NCBI GenBank assembly: GCA_027459705.1
Contig: DAIDHM010000118.1
Span: 1-64,000, forward strand
DNA: 64,000 nt
Source of the DNA: Ktedonobacteria bacterium
Lineage (GTDB): Bacteria; Chloroflexota; Ktedonobacteria; Ktedonobacterales; JACDGC01
Direction of reading: 5' to 3'
A model generated the notes under the pieces. That model worked only from the letters and a program-made list of their open reading frames with translations, was not told the origin of the DNA and did no database searches. The translations under genes and the position numbers were made by a program. The stretch's first letter is position 1. Each line of letters opens with the position of its first letter. This document shows positions 25,885 through 32,869 of the stretch, piece by piece.

Positions 25885-26931
25885 ATGATGCAGCACACCC
25901 ATTCCTCATCTGCGGCGATCATGCAAGACTGGCAACATTGGCGCGCTATCCAGAAGTACATCGGACTGACGAGCGCGGATATCGATCTCATCTACCGTTC
26001 GCGCCAGGTCATCCTTAGCAAACGCGATCCCATCATCCACCAATATCATGAGGCGATGTTCGCGGAACCGAGCTTGCGGGTGATCGCGACAAGGGAATCG
26101 AATCGCGCCCGCCTCGTACAGGCCGCGAATGGCTATCTGGAGTCTTTGACCCTTCCCAACATTGATGATGCATATATCGCGGGCCGTGTCCACATCGGCC
26201 AGACGCATGTCCGCGTCAAACTCTCCCAGGAGTGGGTCCATTCAGCGGCGATCGTACTCTTCAATGCCATCGCCGCAAATTTGCCGGTTGAGAGTGATAT
26301 GCGTCTGTTCCAGGCGATCTTGAAGCGTATCATGTTTGACAACATTTTCATCGTGGGGGCCTATGTGCAGGGCCTTATGAGCGTCAACGCCGAATATCGA
26401 CAGCGCATGGAGAACTGGGAGAAAGAGATCGGCCAGCATGTCGAGCGTATCACCCAGATCGCCGGACAACAAGACGCTGCTTCGACACATCTCACGGCGT
26501 CCCAGCAGGCGATCGTCGGCGCCATGCGACCATTGCAGACGAGCTTGAGCGGCATCCAGCAGATCTCGTCTTTCATCATGGAAGTCTCGGAGCAGTCGAA
26601 CTTATTGGGGCTGAACGCCGCCATCGAAGCGGCACGCGCGGGCGAAAGCGGCCGCGGATTTTCCGTGGTCGCGGAGGAGATCCGCAAATTGGCCCAACGC
26701 TCGCGTGAATCAACCAAACAGATCACCGATGCGATCGAGACGATTGCTCGTCAATCGCGCAGTGTTGATGGCCACATTCAGGAAGGACTGGCGATTGCAG
26801 AAGAAGTCGCCGCGACCGCCGCCGAATTGCATGAGCTCATGCGCAAATTGGAAGACGCGTTCACGAACAATGATGCCCCTGACACCGGATCGGCAGCAGT
26901 CCACACGCAAACTCGACATCAGGTCGCCTGA
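25885..26931 (+). CDS. Globin-coupled sensor with MCP signalling domain (HemAT-like)
   Basis: A 348-residue soluble protein with no membrane helix. Residues about 15-175 form a protoglobin-type sensor domain. His108 in QTHVRVKL aligns with the proximal haem His in the HVRIGL motif of Bacillus HemAT. A linker (about 175-215) leads to a short MCP signalling hairpin with the highly conserved tip ([35 protein letters not shown]). HemAT is about 430 residues; the shorter length here removes much of the methylation-helix region. O2 sensing is known for the family. No other chemotaxis genes are in the window, so the output partner is unknown. Confidence 0.88.
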   Translation: MMQHTHSSSAAIMQDWQHWRAIQKYIGLTSADIDLIYRSRQVILSKRDPIIHQYHEAMFAEPSLRVIATRESNRARLVQAANGYLESLTLPNIDDAYIAGRVHIGQTHVRVKLSQEWVHSAAIVLFNAIAANLPVESDMRLFQAILKRIMFDNIFIVGAYVQGLMSVNAEYRQRMENWEKEIGQHVERITQIAGQQDAASTHLTASQQAIVGAMRPLQTSLSGIQQISSFIMEVSEQSNLLGLNAAIEAARAGESGRGFSVVAEEIRKLAQRSRESTKQITDAIETIARQSRSVDGHIQEGLAIAEEVAATAAELHELMRKLEDAFTNNDAPDTGSAAVHTQTRHQVA

Positions 26932-27025
26932 GAACGGCCGCGCACCTACCTGTAGGGGAAGGTACCGGTCCGCCTTTTCTCTCCTCTCTTTGCCGCCTGG
27001 AATGATACAATGGCAATACGCCCAT

Positions 27026-27061
27026 GGCACCGGACCTTCCGGCGGCACCGGACCTTCCGGC
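27026..27061 (+). repeat. Two perfect tandem copies of the dispersed 18-mer
   Basis: GGCACCGGACCTTCCGGC occurs twice head to tail (27026-27043 and 27044-27061), just before the ribosome-binding site of the M24 peptidase gene. An in-frame ATG upstream would translate it as APDLPAAPDLPA, but the family start is further on. Confidence 0.85.
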
Positions 27062-27089
27062 AGAATCGGCAAAGGAGTGGATACGACAC

Positions 27090-28274
27090 ATGTCCACACA
27101 TCGATCGTCCGCAGTTCAGACGCGACTGGCACAACTGCGCGCCAGCATGCATGCCAATCATCTGGATGCCCTGCTCATCACTGCACCAGAGAATCGCCAA
27201 TATTTCACTGGCTTCGCCACCCTGGACCATGAAGCTGGTAGTGTTCTGATCACCGCTGATCAGGTGGTGTTGCTCACGGATCAACGATACAGCGAACAGG
27301 CTCGCGAAGAGGTTGAGGATATACAGGTCAGTGATCGTCGCGACACGCTGGGTGCCCTTGTCCTCGATTCGCTCAAGCAGTTTGGTTGGGAATCACACAA
27401 GGGCACGGCAAAGCCAACATTGGGCATTGAGTCCGATCATCTGACAGTCGCGCAATATGAGGAACTGCGTAAGAAAGGCACACGCTACTTTCGTTTGCGC
27501 GGCGTGGCCGGGATGGGCTTACAGCAACGCGCAGTCAAAGATAGCCATGAGATTGCACTGACACAGCGCGCTACGGAGATTACCGAGCAGACGTTTATGC
27601 ATTTGCTCGAATATCTCCGCCAGCCAGATCTCACCGAGGCACAGGTCGCCGCGGAGATTATCGCCACATTCCTGCGACTGGGGGCAGACATGCCCGCCTT
27701 CAGCTCAATCGTCGCCGCCGGGCCGAATGGCGCGCGCCCCCATGCAGTTCCGGGTGATCGCAAACTCCTGCCCGGCCAGCCGATCGTCATTGATATGGGG
27801 GCCCGCTATCAGGGCTATTGTGCGGATATGACTCGCACGGTCTTCATCGACGAAGTGCCTCCCATCTGGGCGGAACGCTACAATCAGGTGCTGGCAGCGC
27901 AGGAAGCCTGTGAACGCGGACTCCACGCTGGCATCACGGGCCGCGACGCCGATGCCCTGACGCGCAACGTCTTGCAAGCCGCTGGCATGGCGGAATATTT
28001 CACCCATAGCACAGGCCATGGTACGGGTCTGCAGATCCACGAACTGCCCAATCTCTCCGTACGTGCGACTGAGGCGACCCTCCCTGTCGGTGCAATCGTC
28101 ACGATTGAGCCAGGGGTCTACTTCCCTGGCGAGGGTGGCATTCGCATTGAGGATGCCGCGGTCATCACGCAGACTGGCTGCGACGTGCTGACACACGCCC
28201 CGAAAGATCTCGACAGCATGATCGTGCGGCGTCAGCCGCAACGTCATACACCAGTAGCGGCAAAACAACGGTAG
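27090..28274 (+). CDS. Xaa-Pro aminopeptidase / M24-family metallopeptidase
   Basis: A 394-residue protein from the ATG at 27090 (MSTHRSSAVQTRLAQLRASM), with AAAGGAG about 12 bases upstream. A longer reading from 27024 would only add residues encoded by the dispersed repeat. The creatinase N-terminal domain comes first (ALLITAPENRQYFTGF). The pita-bread domain has all five metal ligands: IDMGARYQGYCADMTRT (two Asp), STGHGTGLQIHE (His), TIEPGVYFPGEGGIRIED (two Glu). It is predicted to remove N-terminal residues next to proline in cytoplasmic peptides. Confidence 0.9.
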   Translation: MSTHRSSAVQTRLAQLRASMHANHLDALLITAPENRQYFTGFATLDHEAGSVLITADQVVLLTDQRYSEQAREEVEDIQVSDRRDTLGALVLDSLKQFGWESHKGTAKPTLGIESDHLTVAQYEELRKKGTRYFRLRGVAGMGLQQRAVKDSHEIALTQRATEITEQTFMHLLEYLRQPDLTEAQVAAEIIATFLRLGADMPAFSSIVAAGPNGARPHAVPGDRKLLPGQPIVIDMGARYQGYCADMTRTVFIDEVPPIWAERYNQVLAAQEACERGLHAGITGRDADALTRNVLQAAGMAEYFTHSTGHGTGLQIHELPNLSVRATEATLPVGAIVTIEPGVYFPGEGGIRIEDAAVITQTGCDVLTHAPKDLDSMIVRRQPQRHTPVAAKQR

Positions 28275-28291
28275 TTTCGCGATCAGATCGT

Positions 28292-28336
28292 CCCTCACCC
28301 CAGGCGGTTGAATAAGTTCTCCGTCCGGGGTGAGGG
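28292..28336. terminator. Bidirectional terminator-like hairpin between the M24 peptidase gene and alaS
   Basis: A perfect 10-bp stem CCCTCACCCC/GGGGTGAGGG with a 25-base loop sits in the 69-base gap between two convergent genes. No long T-run on either side. Confidence 0.55.
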
Positions 28337-28343
28337 ATGTTGG

Positions 28344-28577
28344 TTATTCTGCCACAAGGTCAGCACGGATGCGCTGCACACCCTGACCAATATTCTCGGC
28401 CTTGAGGATGCGGAAAGTTCCCATGCCGCGCGTATGGCTCACATGCGGGCCGCCGCAGACCTCGCGCGAGTAATCGCCAATTCGGTACACTTTGACGGTT
28501 TCGGGATAGCGTTCGCCGAAGAAGGCCAGCGCGCCACCTGCCAGGGCTTCTTGCAATGGCATCATCGCCATATCCAC
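28344..28577 (-). CDS. alaS: alaS 3' segment downstream of an in-frame TAG
   Basis: Seventy-seven codons in exactly the same frame as the upstream alaS reading frame, separated from it only by TAG (28598-28596) and six sense codons. They encode the end of the AlaRS editing domain: MPLQEALAGGALAFFGERYP, VYRIGDYSREVCGGPHV with the Cys and His zinc ligands, and GTFRILKAENIGQGVQRIRA. A GTG (28577) or ATG (28571) could start it, and GGAGGTG lies directly before the ATG, so re-initiation is conceivable. Otherwise it is the tail of a nonsense-interrupted or recoded alaS. It ends RIRADLVAE without the C-Ala domain. Confidence 0.7.
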   Translation of the reverse strand: MDMAMMPLQEALAGGALAFFGERYPETVKVYRIGDYSREVCGGPHVSHTRGMGTFRILKAENIGQGVQRIRADLVAE

Positions 28578-28595
28578 CTCCAGATCGCGGGCGAT

Positions 28596-30128
28596 CTACG
28601 CATTGATGCGATCCTCCACCGCGCGGATCTCCGTGGGCGTCAGCTTCTTTGGATGCGAGAAATCGAAGCGCAAGCGTTCTGGCGTGATGTTGCTGCCCAT
28701 CTGGTGGACATGGTCACCCAACACATCACGTAATGCCTGCTGCAACAGGTGGGTCGCCGTATGGAGTTGGGTTGTCCGCTCGCTATGGTCCGCCAGACCA
28801 CCTTTGAATTTCTCCTGATTGGCAGCGCGCGAGAGTTCGCGGTGGTGACGGAAATGCTCTTCATAGCCCGCCATATCCGCTACCAGGCCACGTTCGCGCG
28901 CCAGTTCCGCCGTAAGAGTCGAGGGAAATCCATAGGTATCGAAGAGGCGGAAGACTATCTCGCCAGACAAGGTCCCGCCGGAGGTCAACACCGGATCACT
29001 CGTGATCCTGTCGAATTCACGGAGTCCACGCGTCAATGTCTGGCCGAAGCGCTCCTCTTCGCGGCCGATCTCCGTGAGGATCATCTCGACCTGGTCGGCG
29101 ATCTCCCGATAAGCCTGGTGGTAGCGCTCGATGATAGTCTGGGCTATCTGGGCGGTGAAAGGAGAGGGCATCCCGAGTTCATGCCCCGCCAGGATCGCGC
29201 GTCGGATAAGGCGACGACAGATATAACCTCGCTCGACATTGCTGGGGATGACCCGATCAGCGATCATAAAGACCGCCGCGCGCAGATGGTCGGCGATGAT
29301 GCGCTCGCGTCGCATGACGCGATCCGGGGCGAGGTCGGCGCGCTGACCGGCGCTGAGTTCACGGATCGCCGCCATCGTCCGATGATAGAGGTCCGTCGCA
29401 TAGACATCGGTGCCCCCCAGCATTGCCAGGATGCGCTCTAAGCCCAGGCCCACATCGATGTTGCGCTGGCGCAAGGGTTCGAATGTGCCCTCGGCGGTCT
29501 TGTTATATGTCATAAAGACGTTATTGCCGATCTCGACAAATGCACCGCAGTCGCACCCAGGGCCACAATCTGGACCACACATCGGTTTGCCAGTCGCGTA
29601 GAACAGCTCAGAGTCAGGACCGCACGGGCCAGTCTGGCCCGCCGGTCCCCACCAGTTGTCATGTTTGGGGAGCGGACGGATGCGTTCAGCGGGAATGCCG
29701 AGAGCGCGCCAGACAGCGATGGCTTCCTCATCGCGCGGTGCATCAGCATCGCCCGCGAAGACGCTCACCCAGATGCGATCGCGCGCCAACCCAAGCACAT
29801 CGGTGAACCATTCGAGCGTCCAGCGCAGTGAATCCTGTTTCCAGTAATCACCCAGCGACCAGAAGCCGAGCATTTCAAAGAATGTTCCGTGCGAGGCGTC
29901 ACCGACCTCCTCGATGTCATCGGTGCGCAGGCACTTCTGTGCGTTCGTCAAACGTTTGCCGAGCGGATGAGGTTCACCCAGCAGGTAGGGGACGAGTGGG
30001 TGCATCCCCGCGGTAGTGAAGAGCACGGTCGGGTCATTCTCTGGCACGAGAGGTGCCGAGGGAATTATGGCGTGGCCGCGTTCTGCAAAAAATGATAAGA
30101 ATGACTGGCGGAGTTGATCACCATTCAT
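28596..30128 (-). CDS. alaS: Alanyl-tRNA synthetase, ending at an in-frame TAG
   Basis: 510 codons from the ATG at 30128 (MNGDQLRQSFLSFFAERGHA), with AAGGAG 8 bases upstream. The class II aminoacylation core is complete (FTTAGMHPLVPYLLGEPHP, KCLRTDDIEEVGD, GLGLERIL). The cysteine cluster CGPDCGPGCDCGAF, the tRNA-recognition helices and the start of the editing domain with LHTATHLLQQAL (two His ligands) follow. The frame stops at TAG (28598-28596) after VEDRINA, then continues without shift into the rest of the editing domain (28577-28344). Including that tail the product would be 594 residues, far below the ~870 of most bacterial AlaRS, because C-Ala is absent. A T-box leader lies upstream. 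Confidence 0.88.
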   Translation of the reverse strand: MNGDQLRQSFLSFFAERGHAIIPSAPLVPENDPTVLFTTAGMHPLVPYLLGEPHPLGKRLTNAQKCLRTDDIEEVGDASHGTFFEMLGFWSLGDYWKQDSLRWTLEWFTDVLGLARDRIWVSVFAGDADAPRDEEAIAVWRALGIPAERIRPLPKHDNWWGPAGQTGPCGPDSELFYATGKPMCGPDCGPGCDCGAFVEIGNNVFMTYNKTAEGTFEPLRQRNIDVGLGLERILAMLGGTDVYATDLYHRTMAAIRELSAGQRADLAPDRVMRRERIIADHLRAAVFMIADRVIPSNVERGYICRRLIRRAILAGHELGMPSPFTAQIAQTIIERYHQAYREIADQVEMILTEIGREEERFGQTLTRGLREFDRITSDPVLTSGGTLSGEIVFRLFDTYGFPSTLTAELARERGLVADMAGYEEHFRHHRELSRAANQEKFKGGLADHSERTTQLHTATHLLQQALRDVLGDHVHQMGSNITPERLRFDFSHPKKLTPTEIRAVEDRINA

Positions 30129-30146
30129 CAACAAAACTCCTTCTCC

Positions 30147-30183
30147 GACCGGAAAGCCCAGTTCCGCCGGAGGGTCCGGTTCC
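30147..30183 (-). repeat. Dispersed element between T-box terminator and alaS start
   Basis: GCCGGAGGGTCCGGTTCC at 30166-30183 is a variant of the dispersed 18-mer in reverse orientation, preceded by a more degenerate copy at 30147-30165. The pair lies inside the alaS transcript, between the T-box terminator and the alaS ribosome-binding site. Confidence 0.7.
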
Positions 30184-30231
30184 GGTCGCAAGTAACCGTG
30201 TCGCTCCACGTCCACTGAAAACGTGAAGCAT

Positions 30232-30531
30232 AAAAAAATCCCTCAGCCACTGTCTGGCTGAGGGCGAGTAGAACTCGCGGTACCACCTCATTTGACGCGG
30301 AAGATTTTCCACGCCATCTCCTTCTCCATCATCCAGTGTCTGGCACATATAGTCTCCATAACCGGATAAGAGAGAGGCTCAGATATCGGTGAGCCGCCGG
30401 GAAGACCTCCAGGGTGGCCCGCGCCGCGCCGTCTACATCGAGCTTCCACCCTCTCTCGATTCGCTATCGTCGACGCCGCGCTTCATCCCCTTCACAGGTT
30501 CTATGTTATCTGGCTGAGTTGAATGACATCT
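30232..30531 (-). promoter_or_regulatory. T-box riboswitch of alaS
   Basis: Read on the minus strand, the leader contains the T-box antiterminator sequence AGGTGGTACCGCG (around 30288-30276) and an intrinsic terminator: a 10-bp stem CCCTCAGCCA/TGGCTGAGGG (30264-30240) followed by seven T (30238-30232). The upstream half forms Stem I-like helices; GCC-A in the CGGGCCACC segment (about 30417) is a plausible alanine specifier but is not proven. A TGC-TATACT extended -10 (30546-30538) would start the RNA near 30531. Uncharged tRNA-Ala should stabilise the antiterminator and switch alaS on. Confidence 0.9.
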
Positions 30532-30763
30532 AACGTTAGTATAGCACATAGCAAATAGTAGACCCGGCAAACAGAGAACACATCCAGCCAGTCCTCTGTC
30601 CCCTGGCCACGATTCGCGAACGAAGGCAACTTCATTACCTCAGTCCGCCTGGCCTTTTGGCCAGGTTCAGCCAGAGTAGGTCATTCGTCACTTCCATTCT
30701 TGATTATTCTTGTTTATACTTGGAGCAGAAATCAATAAACTCAAGAACCTGGGAGATTTGATC

Positions 30764-31219
30764 ATGACAAATTCGCAACCGGTCGATCGAGAGGCGTTGC
30801 GGCGTGAGATTCAAGCGGCGATCGCTGCGGGGCGCGAACTGGATCCGGCGATGGATACCCACCTGGCGGATTCAGCCCTTGATCGCTACGAGCAAGAGCA
30901 CAAGACTCCTGCGCGCGCCCCAATCGTCGACAGATCCGGGAGTTCCAATGGCGAGATCTTCGCGCGCGTTATCACGACGATCGCTGGTGCGGGGATCTTC
31001 ATCACGATCTTGGTCTTGCATCCCGAATATTGGTGGGTGATCTTTTTCCTCGGTCCCATGCTCGGTGGCTGGTGGGGTCGTGGTGGGCGCCGCTGGCACC
31101 ATGCAGACGACGCTGACTATGCCTCGCGTCAACAATTGCGCGAAACGCGCCGTCGGTTGAAGATTCAGGCGCTCGAATCGGAGATCCAGCGCTTGAAGTC
31201 TGGTCAAGAAGAAGTGTAA
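30764..31219 (+). CDS. Small membrane protein, 2TM-like with C-terminal coiled coil
   Basis: A 151-residue protein from the ATG at 30764 (MTNSQPVDREALRREIQAAI), with GGGAG 9 bases upstream. The N-terminal third is acidic and helical. A hydrophobic block (VITTIAGAGIFITILVLHPE then WWVIFFLGPMLGGWWG, about 73-108) forms one helical hairpin. The C-terminus (RQQLRETRRRLKIQALESEI) is a predicted coiled coil. It resembles 2TM-domain proteins, but no function is known. It converges with the next small membrane protein gene. Confidence 0.65.
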   Translation: MTNSQPVDREALRREIQAAIAAGRELDPAMDTHLADSALDRYEQEHKTPARAPIVDRSGSSNGEIFARVITTIAGAGIFITILVLHPEYWWVIFFLGPMLGGWWGRGGRRWHHADDADYASRQQLRETRRRLKIQALESEIQRLKSGQEEV

Positions 31220-31225
31220 AGCCAC

Positions 31226-31249
31226 GGCCAGGAAGCATGCTCCCTGGCC
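31226..31249. terminator. Hairpin between two convergent small genes
   Basis: GGCCAGG (31226-31232) pairs with CCTGGCC (31243-31249), extended by AGC/GCT after one mismatch. It lies 6 bases after the stop of the plus-strand gene. No T-run. Confidence 0.45.
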
Positions 31250-31270
31250 GCGGCAGTGGCGCTGAAGTGG

Positions 31271-31657
31271 CTACGAGTTATTGGTTGGGATAAGATTGCG
31301 GCCTTTGATGCGGCTGTTAATGAAACCCAGGATAGCGATCACGACCACCGCGAAGACCGTGGCAATGATCGCATAGATAAATTTCTTCTCTGTGGTGTTT
31401 TGCACATTGAAGAGACCGTTGGTCGACAGATAGGTTTGAAAGGCGTCATTCCAGGCAAAGGCCGCCACAAAACCTACCGCTGAAGAAATGAGAGCGACGA
31501 CCGTTGTTACGAAATTCCCGGTCGCGACCAGCGCACGCTCAAGTTGCCGCTGGGAGAGCCGCAATGATTCCTGATACATCGCCGATGCCTGATCGCGCGA
31601 AACTCCAAATCTGCGCTGTATTCGTTGGACTTCGTCATTCTGTTGTTGTTCGGACAT
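31271..31657 (-). CDS. DUF5654-like two-helix membrane protein
   Basis: A 128-residue protein: a soluble N-terminal helical segment (RIQRRFGVSRDQASAMYQES, about 12-31), then two membrane helices (about 45-70 with FAWNDAFQ at the end, and about 92-112). The AWNDAFQ element between the helices matches small uncharacterised families such as DUF5654. The function is unknown. It is a single-gene unit; its upstream region is the gap before the multi-gene minus-strand operon terminator. Confidence 0.6.
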   Translation of the reverse strand: MSEQQQNDEVQRIQRRFGVSRDQASAMYQESLRLSQRQLERALVATGNFVTTVVALISSAVGFVAAFAWNDAFQTYLSTNGLFNVQNTTEKKFIYAIIATVFAVVVIAILGFINSRIKGRNLIPTNNS

Positions 31658-31789
31658 CCGTTGCTACCTCCACACAATACTGAGCGGCCTGCCCACAGGC
31701 GAACAGCCGTTGCTCATCTGCCTGTAGTATTCCTGATCGCATGTCTCTCGTCAAGATGTTATTGTGCAAAGTCCTCAAGATGTGAAAAG

Positions 31790-31830
31790 GCTCGCAGTCC
31801 TGCTCACTGTCAGAGAGTCGGACTGCGAGC
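31790..31830 (-). terminator. Terminator of the ABC/MFS/GNAT operon
   Basis: A perfect 11-bp stem (GCTCGCAGTCC/GGACTGCGAGC) with a 19-base loop lies 31 bases after the last gene. On the minus strand CTTTTC follows the stem. Confidence 0.7.
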
Positions 31831-31860
31831 GATCTCGCTAATTTTTTCCCTCAGGTCTCA

Positions 31861-32838
31861 TCATCCTGCTTGGAGATCGAGGGTACGTAGATCGACCCCA
31901 GGCCGTAGCACTTTCGACCAGACCACCCATTGTTGCACGGTGCGCATCCCCGCGCGTTCATAGACGCGATTCGCGCCGGTCAGGCTGGTGCCATCTACGC
32001 CCAGGCTAACACGCCGCACTCCGGCGCGCCAGAACTCACCAAATGAATGTAGCAACAAGGCCCGCGCCAATCCCTGGCGACGGTACGCGCGGCGCACACC
32101 AAGCGTATTGACCCAGCCAGTCAGGGCATCAGTGCTACAGAGCGAGAATCCCGCGATGGTCGCACCATCCATTGCCAGATACCATTGTTCTGGGTGGTAA
32201 TCGGGGGTATTTATGCGCATCTCATACCAGCGATCATAATTGCGCGGCGTATCGCCCCAGTGATCCTGAAATGCATCGCTGACCGCGGCGAAGATGGCCG
32301 GTTCGTCTTGCCCGCGCACGGCCGAACGGACCATCAACCCGGTCGGCCACTCTGCACTGGGTGGCTGCTCCGTCATGTCGATGCGCATGCGATGGAAAGT
32401 CCGCTCCATCTGGTAGCCCGCCGTGGTGAACAGTCCTTGTGCACCCATGTCATTAGCACTCATTCCACTCTGAACGATGACCTGCGCGCCTTCGGGTTGG
32501 TTTGGAATCATGGTTTGCGCCTCCGCCTCGGTCCAGCTGATGAGAGCCTGACCGAGCCCCCTACCACGATACCCTGGGTGCACGTAGCCATCAGTATGAA
32601 TGACGCCCTGGCCGAACGACAAAACCTCACCATAGCCCGCCAGTGCGCCATCATCGGCCATGATGAGTATCGTCGCTGCTTTGCTCGATGACCACCAATG
32701 CGCAAGTTCCGCTGCGTCATAGGCATTGGCTTCACCATAATCCGCGATGTCGCAGCTACGCAGCAGTTCGATAATCGCGGGAATGTCTGCCTCGGTGGCA
32801 GGGCGTGATTGGTAGCCCGTCGGTAACTGGATGAACAT
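31861..32838 (-). CDS. Tandem GNAT acetyltransferase (mycothiol-synthase-like layout)
   Basis: A 325-residue protein with two GNAT folds. Each has its own acetyl-CoA loop: HPGYRGRGLGQALI in the first half and RRAYRRQGLARALL in the second, followed by GVDGTSLTGANRVYERAGM. Two-domain GNATs of this layout include MshD and various antibiotic or peptide N-acetyltransferases. Substrate unknown. It is the last gene of a five-gene operon with export pumps, 31 bases after the other GNAT gene, which points to modification of a toxic or exported compound (inference). Confidence 0.82.
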   Translation of the reverse strand: MFIQLPTGYQSRPATEADIPAIIELLRSCDIADYGEANAYDAAELAHWWSSSKAATILIMADDGALAGYGEVLSFGQGVIHTDGYVHPGYRGRGLGQALISWTEAEAQTMIPNQPEGAQVIVQSGMSANDMGAQGLFTTAGYQMERTFHRMRIDMTEQPPSAEWPTGLMVRSAVRGQDEPAIFAAVSDAFQDHWGDTPRNYDRWYEMRINTPDYHPEQWYLAMDGATIAGFSLCSTDALTGWVNTLGVRRAYRRQGLARALLLHSFGEFWRAGVRRVSLGVDGTSLTGANRVYERAGMRTVQQWVVWSKVLRPGVDLRTLDLQAG

Positions 32839-32869
32839 AAGAAACTGGACCCCTTTTCTTTCTCTGGAT

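Noticed and set aside
27024-27089. N-terminal extension of the M24 peptidase (APDLPAAPDLPA)
   Set aside because: It is the translation of the dispersed repeat; family similarity and a ribosome-binding site favour the start at 27090.
30118-30348. Open frame covering the alaS leader
   Set aside because: It overlaps the T-box terminator and antiterminator and has no protein features.
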